Source: Fimadaptatus sp948467645
GTDB taxonomy: Bacteria > Bacillota > Clostridia > Christensenellales > Aristaeellaceae
DNA: 53,844 bases
Reading direction: 5' to 3'
NCBI GenBank assembly: GCA_948467645.1
Contig: CAOKFD010000014.1
Coordinates: forward strand, 1 to 53,844
How positions within the stretch are numbered: position 1 is the stretch's first letter; every line of letters starts with the position of its first letter. Shown piece after piece: positions 32,311 through 41,310 of the stretch. Both the position numbers and the translations under genes were made by a program. Below the pieces are notes generated by a model, which saw only the letters and a list, made by a program, of their open reading frames with translations, was not told the DNA's origin and ran no database searches.

Positions 32311-34137
32311 TTACACGGCCTTATTGGCGTCCTCCATGAGGAAGCGGTACTGCGCGTCGCACAGTTCCTTGTACTGACCGTTTTCGATCTTGATAAGCTC
32401 GTCGTGGTTGCCGCGCTCGGCGATCTTACCGTCGCGCATTACCATGATGCAATCGGCGTTGCGGATGGTGGACAGTCGGTGCGCGATTACGAAGCTGGTG
32501 CGGCCGCGCAGCAGTACCTCCAGCGCGTCCTGAATCAGCAACTCGATATGCGTATCGATGGACGACGTGGCCTCGTCGAGGATCAGTATCTTGGGGTCGT
32601 TAAGCAGCGCGCGCGCGAACGAAATCAGCTGGCGCTGGCCGGTGGACAGGGACGAGCCGCGCTCGTTTACCTCGGTCTGATAGCCCTTCTCCATCTCCAT
32701 TATGAAGTCGTGCGCGTGTACTGCCTTGGCGGCCTCGATTACTTCTTCGTCGGTCGCATCCAGACGGCCATAGCGGATGTTGTCCATGATTGTGCCCGAG
32801 AATATGAAACTCTCCTGCATCATGACCGACATCTGCTTGCGCAACGAATCGATCTTTACGTCGCGTATGTCGTGGCCGTCGATCTTGACCGCGCCGCCGC
32901 ATACGTCGTAGAAGCGGCTTATTAGGTTGACTATCGTGGACTTGCCCGCGCCGGTTGCGCCGACGAGCGCGATGGTCTGGCCGGGCTGAGCGGTGAAGTT
33001 TACGTCGTTAAGCACCGGCTTTTCGGGGTCGTAGTAGAAGCTTACGTGATCGAACTTCACCTCGCCCTTGATAGGCGGCAGGTCGTATGCGCCGGGCTTG
33101 TCCTGCACGTCGGCGGAGGTGTCCATGATTTCGAATATGCGCTCCATGGACGCAGTGGCCGACAGTATGTTGTTATAGAAGTTGGACAGCGTGTTCAGCG
33201 GCTCCCAGAAGCGCCCCAGATACCAGATTATCAGCAGCAGATCGGCCAGAGCCAGCGGCGCAGCGGCGCGGCCCATAAGGCTGATACCCACGAAGTAAAC
33301 CAGTATCGTGCCGATGGTGCCGGTTATGTCCAGCACCGGCCAGAAGGCGTTGTTTATCTGTATGGCGCGCATCCACGATTTGCGGATGTCGTCGTTTACG
33401 TTGGAGAAGGTATCGAGGTTTTCGTCCTCGCGCACGAAGGCCTCGGTCACGCGCATACCGCTGAGCGACTCATGCAGGTAGCCGTGCATGTTGGAGGTCT
33501 TCATACGGGTGATCTGCCAGCGCTTGCGCATTTCTCGCTTGATCTTGAATATAATCAGGAACAGTACCGGGATTATGCACAGTGCCAGCAGTGTCAGCTG
33601 CCAGTTGACGCACAGCATGATTATCAAAAGCAGCACCAGTGTGAAGCAGTCGATAAGCACGTTCACGATACCGTTTGTGAACAGGTCGTTTAGCGAGTTA
33701 ACGTCGTTGATTACGCGCACCAGTATCTTACCGGGCGAGCGCGAATCGAAGAACGAGAACGACAGGCCCTGTATGTGCTTGAACAGATCCTCGCGCAGCG
33801 TAGCCAGCGCCTTGCGGCCCGCGGTATCCATAAGGCGTATCCTGTGGCGCGTGCACAGTGCGCCCACGACTGCCAGCACGACCATGCCGATTATGTTGTA
33901 AAGCAGCGAGGCCATTGCGCCCGGGTTGGCCTCCGCGCCCTTATCCAGCGCATCGACCGCGCGGCTGAGCAGCATCGTCGAGCCGAGCGAACACAGCGTG
34001 GCTATCGTCATAAGGATAAGCGCAATAATCACGTTCTTCTTGTAAGGCACCATGTATTTCAGCAGGCGAATGAACTGCGCTTTATTAAACGGTCTTTCCA
34101 GCGCCTCATCGTCTATCTGCCTTAGCATTTTAGCCAT
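32311..34137 (-). CDS. ABC exporter half-transporter, catalytically competent subunit (second pair)
   Basis: This 608-residue protein has a six-helix domain at about 30-335, Walker A GATGAGKS (393-400), the altered signature LSTGQ (497-501) and Walker B LILDEATS with the catalytic Glu at 522. It pairs with the overlapping upstream gene, which has a normal signature but no catalytic Glu. I chose ATG at 34137, just after the upstream stop and 11 bases from GGAGG; the ATG at 34146 is only 2 bases from it. Substrate unknown. The architecture is that of the 3260-6765 pair, yet the sequences are not close copies. Confidence 0.92.
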   Translation of the reverse strand: MAKMLRQIDDEALERPFNKAQFIRLLKYMVPYKKNVIIALILMTIATLCSLGSTMLLSRAVDALDKGAEANPGAMASLLYNIIGMVVLAVVGALCTRHRIRLMDTAGRKALATLREDLFKHIQGLSFSFFDSRSPGKILVRVINDVNSLNDLFTNGIVNVLIDCFTLVLLLIIMLCVNWQLTLLALCIIPVLFLIIFKIKREMRKRWQITRMKTSNMHGYLHESLSGMRVTEAFVREDENLDTFSNVNDDIRKSWMRAIQINNAFWPVLDITGTIGTILVYFVGISLMGRAAAPLALADLLLIIWYLGRFWEPLNTLSNFYNNILSATASMERIFEIMDTSADVQDKPGAYDLPPIKGEVKFDHVSFYYDPEKPVLNDVNFTAQPGQTIALVGATGAGKSTIVNLISRFYDVCGGAVKIDGHDIRDVKIDSLRKQMSVMMQESFIFSGTIMDNIRYGRLDATDEEVIEAAKAVHAHDFIMEMEKGYQTEVNERGSSLSTGQRQLISFARALLNDPKILILDEATSSIDTHIELLIQDALEVLLRGRTSFVIAHRLSTIRNADCIMVMRDGKIAERGNHDELIKIENGQYKELCDAQYRFLMEDANKAV

Positions 34138-34138
34138 A

Positions 34139-35887
34139 TCACGCATTTCCTCCCGCAGTAAGCTTTTCAAAGTCCCTGTACTGGTCGCGCACCATGCCGT
34201 AGTAGATGCCGTGCTGTTTGAGCAGTTCGGCGTGCGTGCCGCGCTCGGCAATGCGGCCGTCATCCAACACCAGTATCTGGTCGGCGTTTTTGACCGAGGA
34301 TATGCGGTGCGCGATTATGAACGTGGTGCGCTTGCCCGGCAGACGCTTGAGCGCCTGCTGAATCTCGTACTCGGTCTCCATATCGACGGCGGAGGTCGAG
34401 TCGTCGAAAATCAGTATGGACGAGTTGATAAGCAGTGCGCGTGCGATTGCGGTGCGCTGCTTCTGACCGCCCGACAGACCCGTGCCGCGCTCGCCCACTA
34501 TTTCCTCATAGCCGTTGGGCATGTGGTCGATGAACTCTTCGGCCTGAGCGTTGCGCGCGGCGGCTACCACGCGCTCCATAGACGCGTCCGGCTCGCCAAA
34601 GCGGATGTTATCCGCCAGCGTATCCGAGAACAGGAAAGTATCCTGCATTACATAGCCGATATGCCTGCGCAGGGGCTTTAACTTCTGATGGCGCACATCC
34701 ACGCCGTCCACCTCTACGCTGCCGCTCTTTATATCGTAAAAGCGGCCCATCAGCGATACCAGTGTGGACTTGCCCGAGCCGGTGGAGCCTACAACGGCGA
34801 TGGTCTGACCCGGCAGTGCTTCAAAGCTGATGTCGGACAGCACGTCGCGCCCGCCATAGCTGAACGTCACGTGGTCGTACTTGACATGGCCCTCGAACTT
34901 CTCAGGCTCAACCGCGTCCTCGTCGTCCTTGATGGACGCGCCAAAATCGACGTAGTAGAACAGCTTTTCGGCCGAGGTAACAGCCTGAGCCAGCATGTTG
35001 ATTATGTTAGACAGCTGGCGCATGGGGTTGGTGATAAGGCCGATGTAGCCGGTTATAGCTATAAGCGTACCCAAATCCATCTCGCCGCGGAACAGGAGCG
35101 TGCCGCCCACGCCGATCATTATGGGCGTGCACAGGCTGCTCATTACTTCCATCAACGGTACGAAGTTGGACCATACCCAGGTGGCCTTCAGGTTCAGGCG
35201 CAGAAGCTCCTGATTGTCGCGCAGGAACATCTTTTCCTCATAGTCCTCGCGCGCAAACGCCTTAACCACGCGAATGCCCGCAAGGTTTTCCTGAGTGCGG
35301 GTGTTCAGCACGGCGTTCTGCTCGCGGATGCTGCGGAACACCGGGCGGATGCGCTTGTTGAACTGCCACGCGGTCACGGACAGTATGGGCGCGATTATGA
35401 TAAGCGCCAGGGTCAGCTGCCAGCTCATGAAGGTCATGAACACAAGGCCGCCGATAAACTTGAGCGAGTTATCAAAGACCGTGATTATGCCGCCCGCGAT
35501 CAGGTTGCGAATGCCCTCAATGTCGCCGGTCATGCGGCTCATTATCTCGCCCACGCGGTTATGGTCGTAGAACTCGTAGGGCAGTTCCTGCAGGTGGGAA
35601 TACAACCCGGTGCGCAGGTCGTACACCACGTTCTGAGAAACGCGCTCCATAATCAGGCCGCGGCTGTAATTGGCCACGGCGCGCAGAAGCACCATGCCCA
35701 TCAGCATAGCCGCCAGCGGAACCAGCCGCGCCATATCGCGGTTTGGTATAACCTGGTTTACGATGTCCTTAGTGATGTACGGAGCAAGCAGCAGCGTGAC
35801 GATTACTATCAGCTGCAGGAACAGTCCCAGGTACACCCTTTTCTGGTAAACCTTGATTAGTCCGCCTATTCGCTTGAGTATGTCCAT
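34139..35887 (-). CDS. ABC exporter half-transporter, degenerate-site subunit (second pair)
   Basis: This 582-residue protein has the exporter membrane domain (about 15-315), Walker A GSTGSGKS (367-374), canonical signature LSGGQ (471-475) and Walker B LIFDDSTS, with Asp instead of the catalytic Glu. It is the non-hydrolysing partner of the following gene, which starts one base after this stop. Transcription probably begins at a promoter near 36110-36138, leaving a leader of about 210 bases that contains a GCCCCGC/GCGGGGC hairpin. Likely exports a drug, lipid or peptide. Confidence 0.92.
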   Translation of the reverse strand: MDILKRIGGLIKVYQKRVYLGLFLQLIVIVTLLLAPYITKDIVNQVIPNRDMARLVPLAAMLMGMVLLRAVANYSRGLIMERVSQNVVYDLRTGLYSHLQELPYEFYDHNRVGEIMSRMTGDIEGIRNLIAGGIITVFDNSLKFIGGLVFMTFMSWQLTLALIIIAPILSVTAWQFNKRIRPVFRSIREQNAVLNTRTQENLAGIRVVKAFAREDYEEKMFLRDNQELLRLNLKATWVWSNFVPLMEVMSSLCTPIMIGVGGTLLFRGEMDLGTLIAITGYIGLITNPMRQLSNIINMLAQAVTSAEKLFYYVDFGASIKDDEDAVEPEKFEGHVKYDHVTFSYGGRDVLSDISFEALPGQTIAVVGSTGSGKSTLVSLMGRFYDIKSGSVEVDGVDVRHQKLKPLRRHIGYVMQDTFLFSDTLADNIRFGEPDASMERVVAAARNAQAEEFIDHMPNGYEEIVGERGTGLSGGQKQRTAIARALLINSSILIFDDSTSAVDMETEYEIQQALKRLPGKRTTFIIAHRISSVKNADQILVLDDGRIAERGTHAELLKQHGIYYGMVRDQYRDFEKLTAGGNA

Positions 35888-36109
35888 TGAAACAATTCTC
35901 CCACAATGTTGTTTTGATCGGTCGGTGCAGGGCTGACTGAGGTATTAGATGTGCAAAATCGGAATGCGAGGCGCATCGCGCTGTTTGGGGCAAGGTTAAG
36001 ATATGCCGAGCGACTTTCCCAATAGCCGTATGCCGCCGCGACGTTCGTTTTCTGCCGCATCTGCGAGCCCCGCGAGCGGGGCAATACCTCCATTTCATAA
36101 GACGCCTCA

Positions 36110-36138
36110 AGATTACACGAAAATTTGCTTTAAGTCAA
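36110..36138 (-). promoter_or_regulatory. Promoter of the second ABC exporter pair
   Basis: On the minus strand: TTGACT (-35, 36133-36138), a 17-base spacer and TAATCT (-10, 36110-36115). Confidence 0.65.
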
Positions 36139-36378
36139 TATATTTCAAATAAAAAAAGCCGGTATTATGCCAATTTGTTCAGTGTAAATTTTGGTTAGAA
36201 TTTCCTCCAAACTTTGCAATGCGCCCCAGTCTTAAAAATGTGCACATCGAACACGTTTTACGTATAAGCACATTGCATCAATGCGCTAAAGCGCGCGTAT
36301 GATTTGTTATAAGCGCCGCGCGGCGCGATTTGGATACAATTGTATTGTTATAATAGTCCAAGAATGCTGTGGAAAAGC

Positions 36379-36407
36379 TTGCCATTTGAGGCGCTATATA
36401 TTATAAT
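36379..36407 (+). promoter_or_regulatory. degV promoter
   Basis: TTGCCA (-35, 36379-36384), a 17-base spacer and TATAAT (-10, 36402-36407), about 65 bases before the start codon. Confidence 0.7.
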
Positions 36408-36471
36408 GTGGGTAGGCGTATTTTTACGCCGTAAGCTTGTGTATTTTTACATACACGGAAAGGAGAGGATA

Positions 36472-37344
36472 ATGCCGTATATAATAATGACGGATTCGCA
36501 TACCGATCTGCCCTATACGCTGGTGGATAAGTGGGATTTGCCGCTGGCGCTGATGCCGTATTCGCTGGACGGCGAGGAGCACTTCGCCGACATGGGGCGC
36601 AACAGAGATTATGTGAATTTGTTTAAGGCGCTTGCCTCTGGCGTTAAGGCCACCACGTCTCAATTGCCTGTACAGTCGTATCTGGACTATCTGGAGCCGC
36701 ATCTGAAAAATGGCAGCGATGTACTGTTTATCGCGTTTTCTTCACAGCTGAGCAAAACCATAGACAACCTGCGCGCCGCCGCAAGCGAGCTTATGGAGCG
36801 CTATCCCGGCAGGCGTATTGAGGTATTCGATACGCTGGCCATGTCGATGGCACACGGACTGCTGGTCAAGCACGCGGTGGAGATGCGTGCGGAGGGTGCC
36901 AGCATGGACGATGTGCTTGCGTGGCTGAATGCCAACTTCATGTGCGCGCACGGCGCGTTCGTGGTGGACGATCTGGGGTATCTAAAGCGCGGAGGCCGTG
37001 TGTCGTCTTCGGCCGCGTTCTTCGGCACGATACTGGACATAAAGCCGTTTCTGGTCATCAGCCGCGAGGGCAAAATCGTGCCCTGCGACAAGGTGAAGGG
37101 CCGCAGGCGCGGACTGAAGCGACTGGTGGAATACGTTAAGGAGAACATAGCCGACCCGGAAAACGCGACGGTCGCAATCATGCATTCGGAATCGACCGAC
37201 GACGCAGACCTGCTCGAGGATATGCTGCGCAGCGCGGTGCCGGTTAAGGAAGTCATGAAGCTGCCCGTGGGCGCGGTAATCGGCGTTCACGTCGGCCCGG
37301 GACTAATCGCGGTGTGCTTCCTTGGAAAGCCCCGCACAGTTTGA
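36472..37344 (+). CDS. DegV family fatty-acid-binding protein
   Basis: This 290-residue DegV protein binds a fatty acid between two alpha/beta domains; in Firmicutes such proteins (FakB) present fatty acids to the kinase FakA. Typical features are MPYIIMTDSHTDLPYTLVDK at the start, TTSQLPVQSYLDYLEP, the lipid-pocket loop with FIAFSSQLSKT, DTLAMSMAHGLLV, and YLKRGGRVSSSAAFFGTILD with LDIKPFL. AAGGAGAGG lies close upstream of ATG at 36472. It is a single-gene unit with a terminator. No FakA gene is nearby. Confidence 0.93.
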   Translation: MPYIIMTDSHTDLPYTLVDKWDLPLALMPYSLDGEEHFADMGRNRDYVNLFKALASGVKATTSQLPVQSYLDYLEPHLKNGSDVLFIAFSSQLSKTIDNLRAAASELMERYPGRRIEVFDTLAMSMAHGLLVKHAVEMRAEGASMDDVLAWLNANFMCAHGAFVVDDLGYLKRGGRVSSSAAFFGTILDIKPFLVISREGKIVPCDKVKGRRRGLKRLVEYVKENIADPENATVAIMHSESTDDADLLEDMLRSAVPVKEVMKLPVGAVIGVHVGPGLIAVCFLGKPRTV

Positions 37345-37363
37345 TTTTTTCGCAATTATTTTA

Positions 37364-37390
37364 GCCGCCTTTTCCGGGCGGCCTTTTTTA
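37364..37390 (+). terminator. degV terminator
   Basis: GCCGCC pairs with GGCGGC around a 7-base loop, then TTTTTT. Its end touches the stop codon of the convergent AroE-like gene. Confidence 0.85.
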
Positions 37391-38218
37391 TGCGCAGGTG
37401 CGGGCGCACTCCCTCACCTGCCCCAGCGCATCCATGCGCGCCGCGCGGCTCAGCGGCTTAAATCCCCACGCATTTTGAGCCAGCTCGGCACAGCGGGCGC
37501 TTATGTCGAAACCGCTTACGATGTATGCACCCTGTGCCTGAAAGCTGTTCATTATCGGAGAAGTTACGTCGCGGCTGTTCAGGGCTATGTACGTGTTGCA
37601 GCTTATGTTCATATCCTCCGGGAGCGTATTGTCATCGCTCGCATTGATGAGTATGTCGCATTCGCCCGCGAGATTTGATTTGCCCGGCAAAAGCAGCTCA
37701 AACTCATCTTCCGCACTCAGCATACCGCAGACGCGGCGTTCTGCCTCAGCATCGTTTACAGCCATTCTCACGTCCGCGTCGATGTCAAGCAGCGCGCGCG
37801 CCGCACACGCCGCCAGCGCGCCTGAGCCGAGTATCGTCGCCTGTCTGCCTGCACAGCCCGCTGCGCGCATTTCCTCGCGCAGTGCGCGCGGCAGCAGCAG
37901 ATGGCCGACCCGCGCGCCCAGTCTTGACACCGACACCGTGTCCACCATCCCCATGCGCGCCGCCAGCGCGTCGTTTTCGTCGGTCAGCTCAAACGCACGC
38001 GCACTCAGCGGCATGTCAAAGTACAGTCCGCTTAGCTCCGCACCCACGCACTTCATCAGCTCAGTCATATCTGCCTTACCCGCGTTTATGGGCAGAAGCG
38101 TCGCGCAGTCGCCGCGCATGGCGAACAGCGCGTTGTGTATCGCGGGCAGCCAGCCTGCGCCGCCATTGGCGCTGACCGCGCCGTAAAGGTGAGTATATGT
38201 ATCAATCGGCGTATACAT
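37388..38218 (-). CDS. Shikimate-dehydrogenase-like protein lacking catalytic residues
   Basis: This 276-residue protein has the AroE layout. An N-terminal domain has FDMPLSARAFELTDENDALA (67-86) and ARMGMVDTVSV (87-97), matching the NVTIPHK and AVNTV region. A Rossmann domain has ATILGSGALAACAARALLDI (127-146), the GAGGAA equivalent. The catalytic Lys expected after Pro70 is Ser72, and the NTDGxGF motif with its catalytic Asp is absent. It is therefore unlikely to be a working shikimate dehydrogenase; it may be a related dehydrogenase or a pseudoenzyme. It is divergent from a Gfo/Idh oxidoreductase. Confidence 0.65.
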   Translation of the reverse strand: MYTPIDTYTHLYGAVSANGGAGWLPAIHNALFAMRGDCATLLPINAGKADMTELMKCVGAELSGLYFDMPLSARAFELTDENDALAARMGMVDTVSVSRLGARVGHLLLPRALREEMRAAGCAGRQATILGSGALAACAARALLDIDADVRMAVNDAEAERRVCGMLSAEDEFELLLPGKSNLAGECDILINASDDNTLPEDMNISCNTYIALNSRDVTSPIMNSFQAQGAYIVSGFDISARCAELAQNAWGFKPLSRAARMDALGQVRECARTCA

Positions 38219-38268
38219 AGACCGTGTACCTCTTTCTTATAAAGTGTTTCTATATTTTACTATGGGGA

Positions 38269-38296
38269 TTGACATCGCTCCCGCGCAATGTATAAT
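38269..38296 (+). promoter_or_regulatory. Consensus promoter of the Gfo/Idh gene
   Basis: Perfect TTGACA (38269-38274), a 16-base spacer and perfect TATAAT (38291-38296). It is the strongest sigma-70/A-type promoter in the window, about 33 bases before the start codon. Confidence 0.85.
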
Positions 38297-38329
38297 ATAG
38301 GTGAATCCAATACGCTGGAGGGTAAACGA

Positions 38330-39301
38330 ATGCTTAATGTTGCTATGCTTAGCAAATGGCACGTTCACGCCGCGGGCTACGCGCGCGAGCTGATGGCCAT
38401 GGACGATGTAAACGTAACCTGCATATGGGACGAGGACGCCGAGCGCGGCGCCGCCTGGGCCAAGGAACTGGGCGTGGCGTTCGAGGCCGATCTTGACGAG
38501 CTGCTGCGCCGTCCGGACGTGGACGCGGTCGCCGTAAACTGCCCCACTGCAATGCACCCCGAGGTCATTATAAAGGCCGCGCGCGCGGGCAAGCACATAT
38601 TTACCGAAAAAGTGTTGGCGCTGACCGTGCGCGAATGCGACGAGATCGCCAAGGTCATAAACGAAGCGGGCGTAAAGTTCTGCATATCCTTCCCGCAGCG
38701 CTGCTGGGGCCGCAATAAGTACATAAAGCACATGATCGAAAGCGGCGCGCTGGGCCAGGTTACCGTAATGCGCGCGCGCGACGCGCACGACGGCTCGCTG
38801 CGCAACTGGCTGCCCGATTACTGGTACGATCGCGACATGACCGGCGGCGGCGCCATGATGGATCTGGGCGCGCATCCCATGTATCTGGCGAGCTGGATGA
38901 TGGGCCGCCCGCGCCGCATACAGTCCATGTTCAACAACATAACCAACCGCGCGGTCGAAGATAACTCCGTCTGCACAATAGAGTTTGAAAACGGCGCGAT
39001 CGTCATTTCCGAAACCAGCCTCGTCGCGCCCATGAACCCCAAGCTGGTCGAGGTTTACGGCACCAAGGGCGTCATAATATGTCAGGACAGCGACATAAAG
39101 GTGCGTCTGGCGGGTCAGGAGGGCTTCTCCGTGCCCGAGTTGCCCGAAAACGACCCAGCGCCCATACGCCAGTGGGTCGAAGGCGTGCTGTACGGCAAGG
39201 AGATACCGTTCGATCTCAAGGCCGCGCGCGACCTGACCGAACTGATGGAAAACGCCTACATCGCCGACGGCACCGGCCACGAGGTCTTCTTCAAGAAGTA
39301 A
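38330..39301 (+). CDS. Gfo/Idh/MocA family oxidoreductase
   Basis: This 323-residue NAD(P)-dependent sugar-type dehydrogenase has an N-terminal Rossmann domain (MLNVAMLSKWHVHAAGYARE replaces the usual GxGxxG, then DVDAVAVNCPTAMHPEVI). The family Lys motif is altered: FTEKVLALTVRECDEI has EKV where EKP is usual, but keeps the Lys. The C-terminal domain contains GGGAMMDLGAHPMYLASWM, the substrate-binding DxGxH site. Probably oxidises a sugar, inositol or derivative. GGAGGG lies upstream of ATG at 38330. It is driven by a consensus promoter and followed by a terminator. Confidence 0.92.
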   Translation: MLNVAMLSKWHVHAAGYARELMAMDDVNVTCIWDEDAERGAAWAKELGVAFEADLDELLRRPDVDAVAVNCPTAMHPEVIIKAARAGKHIFTEKVLALTVRECDEIAKVINEAGVKFCISFPQRCWGRNKYIKHMIESGALGQVTVMRARDAHDGSLRNWLPDYWYDRDMTGGGAMMDLGAHPMYLASWMMGRPRRIQSMFNNITNRAVEDNSVCTIEFENGAIVISETSLVAPMNPKLVEVYGTKGVIICQDSDIKVRLAGQEGFSVPELPENDPAPIRQWVEGVLYGKEIPFDLKAARDLTELMENAYIADGTGHEVFFKK

Positions 39302-39903
39302 ACTTCGCTTGAGGCGCTCATTGCCCCGCTCCGCTTAATTGCGGCGGCGGGGCTTGTCTTTGTTTAATTAAGGCTCAGGGCGCAGGCGGCGGTCAAGCGA
39401 TTCGGCTTTAACCATCTCGGCAAACTATCCATACGAATAATTTCGAGCCATCTCAAAACCGCAGTTGAATCTGCATAAGTCCGCATCTCCTATGCCAAAA
39501 TAATTCGCCACGACGGCGTTTTTTCCTTCCACCATTGGCGTTATATGTAGGTAATGCACATTATTTATCGTGTATAATTTCGACATTTATCTACATTCTA
39601 CTGATTTTTCGCGATTGTAAGACATATTTTGCAGAAAGTCGCGCGGATTATGTGAGATGCCGAAATGCTTTTTCAGCGCTTCCTGCCTGAGCAAAACATT
39701 GGGGACGTCCTCATGCGCCATATTGACAGTTCACCCCCCGAATTGCTAAAATATATTTATCAGTCAGTGTCCGCGCCAGACTTCGGCGGCGCTGACTATT
39801 CAAAAGCCGCTTGGTTAGTGTCCGCTAACTATGTACGACTTACTATACATATGTTTAAGTAAGACTTCGCTGTTCAATGCATAATACATCGGGAGGGATA
39901 TTT
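39302..39903. other. Gene-free 600-base stretch after the Gfo/Idh gene
   Basis: It begins with a terminator (39323-39363). The remainder is of mixed composition with only short frames lacking ribosome binding sites. The first gene of the next unit has GGGAGGG at 39890-39897. I see no RNA or repeat here. Confidence 0.5.
39323..39363 (+). terminator. Terminator of the Gfo/Idh gene
   Basis: GCCCCGC pairs with GCGGGGC with an inner CCGC/GCGG stem, followed by the T-rich tract TTGTCTTTGTTT. Confidence 0.75.
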
Positions 39904-40767
39904 ATGTCAAAGGAAGCAACTGAATTTCAACGCAAATCTATGAGCCGCATGTACCGCGGCACGCAGATATTCAAGCCCACCAACACCGGCTGGATAGACG
40001 ATCACGTTGCCAGCGTGCGCGAATGGGTAGCTAACATATTCTTCTACCGCAAGGGCGACGCGACGATAATGATCGACGCGGGCTACAATTACGACCGGCT
40101 GGCCGAAAAGATGAGCTGGCTGGGCATAGACCCGGCAGAGATTAAGGACGTATTCATCACGCATCAGGACACCGACCATGTGGGCGCGGTCGAGGCCGAC
40201 AGCCCCGGCACATTCCGCAATGCCATACTGTACATCGGCGAAATCGAAAACAAATATCTGACCGGCGAAACGCCGCGCCGGGTCATATACCGCATGTACA
40301 AGCTGCCGCATGTATCGATACCTAACAAGAAGGTACTGCTGAAGGATGGTCAGGTGCTCAACATACACGGCATAAAGATTGAATGCTTCCTGGTACCCGG
40401 CCATACTTGGGGGCACATGGTTTATCTGATTGACGACAAATACCTTTTCACGGGCGATACGATATGGTTCGGCGCGGACGGCGGGTACAGCTTCATAAGC
40501 GCGCTGGCCGAAAATAACAAGCTGGCGGTAAAGTCGCTGGCCGAGTTTGAAAGCAAGCTGAAGGCGCGCGGCATTAAGCCTATTTTCCTGACCGGGCACA
40601 CCGGCTGGAGCGACGATTTTGAATTTGCGTTCAGGCATAAGGACAGGCTGTGCTCGATGTTCAGAAAGCGCGTCAACGACCCCGGCGCACCCTACGACGC
40701 ATACGATGAATCCGACGACACCGAGCAGAAGGCGCGCACTCAGCGCATAGCCAAGGTCAAGACCTGA
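39904..40767 (+). CDS. MBL-fold metallo-hydrolase
   Basis: This 287-residue metallo-beta-lactamase-fold hydrolase has ANIFFYRKGDATIMIDAGYN, then the metal motif THQDTDHVGA, where Asp replaces the second His of HxHxDH, as in several lactonase-like members. The further ligands are VPGHTWGH, FTGDTIWFG and LTGHTGWSDD. The substrate could be a lactone or thioester. GGGAGGG lies about 7 bases before ATG at 39904. It is the first of three rightward genes with a membrane protein and an ATC-hydrolase-type protein. Confidence 0.88.
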   Translation: MSKEATEFQRKSMSRMYRGTQIFKPTNTGWIDDHVASVREWVANIFFYRKGDATIMIDAGYNYDRLAEKMSWLGIDPAEIKDVFITHQDTDHVGAVEADSPGTFRNAILYIGEIENKYLTGETPRRVIYRMYKLPHVSIPNKKVLLKDGQVLNIHGIKIECFLVPGHTWGHMVYLIDDKYLFTGDTIWFGADGGYSFISALAENNKLAVKSLAEFESKLKARGIKPIFLTGHTGWSDDFEFAFRHKDRLCSMFRKRVNDPGAPYDAYDESDDTEQKARTQRIAKVKT

Positions 40768-40811
40768 CGCGCCGGTTTACTGACTAAAGACAATTCAATG
40801 GAGGATTTCAC

Positions 40812-41294
40812 ATGTTGATCGTGCTGCAGCTTATACTGTTCTGTGCGCTGTACATCGGCCTTGTCAAGCTGTATGTGCCGCATAAGGCGCTGGAGGGCAT
40901 ATTCTTCTACCCCGCCGAGTTTCAGGCGCGCGCAGTCGAAAAGGGATTAGTCAGTCAAGAGTACATCGATAAGCGCAAGAAGCTTTTCATGGCTCCGTTC
41001 ATGCTGGCGATATTGGCTGCGCTGATACTGATTATCGGGCTGTGGAACGGCGTGCGCGACTTTGGCACGGCGTATTGGCAGGCGGTGCTGTTTCTCGAAG
41101 TCGTGAACTGGTTCGACGGCATAGTCATCGACGAGCTTTGGGTCGGCCACAGCAAGTTCTGGATAATACCGGGCATGGAGGGCGAATCGTATGTGAAGCC
41201 GTGGTCGTTCATGCTGAAAAAACGCGGCCTAGGCTCGATAGCATGGCTGGTAATTGCGGCGCTGGTTGCTGGTATTGTGGTGCTGATATTCTGA
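40812..41294 (+). CDS. Small membrane protein, unknown function
   Basis: This 160-residue protein has four likely membrane helices (about 1-20, 58-80, 87-110 and 140-160). Conserved-looking charged and aromatic residues lie between them (FFYPAEFQARAVEKGLVS, WFDGIVIDELWVGHSKFWIIPG). I recognise the style from clostridial genomes but not a characterised family. GGAGGA lies about 7 bases upstream. It sits between the MBL hydrolase and the ATC-hydrolase gene with short gaps (44 and 16 bases), so it probably belongs to the same transcript. Confidence 0.75.
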   Translation: MLIVLQLILFCALYIGLVKLYVPHKALEGIFFYPAEFQARAVEKGLVSQEYIDKRKKLFMAPFMLAILAALILIIGLWNGVRDFGTAYWQAVLFLEVVNWFDGIVIDELWVGHSKFWIIPGMEGESYVKPWSFMLKKRGLGSIAWLVIAALVAGIVVLIF

Positions 41295-41310
41295 AAGGGC
41301 GTGACTGCTT

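Larger units (their letters stand above)
35888..36471. other. Divergent intergenic region, ABC exporter / degV
   Basis: No gene is supported. It contains a leftward promoter (36110-36138) with a 210-base leader, a leader hairpin (GCCCCG-CTCG-CGGGGC near 36066-36082 on the minus strand) and a rightward degV promoter (36379-36407). The remainder is AT-rich without recognisable features. Confidence 0.5.

Noticed and set aside
35866..36093. 75-codon frame in the leader of the second exporter
   Set aside because: It overlaps the exporter start, reads through the leader hairpin and shows no protein-like pattern.
39665..39862. 65-codon frame in the gap before the MBL hydrolase
   Set aside because: No Shine-Dalgarno and no recognisable pattern; composition like non-coding DNA.
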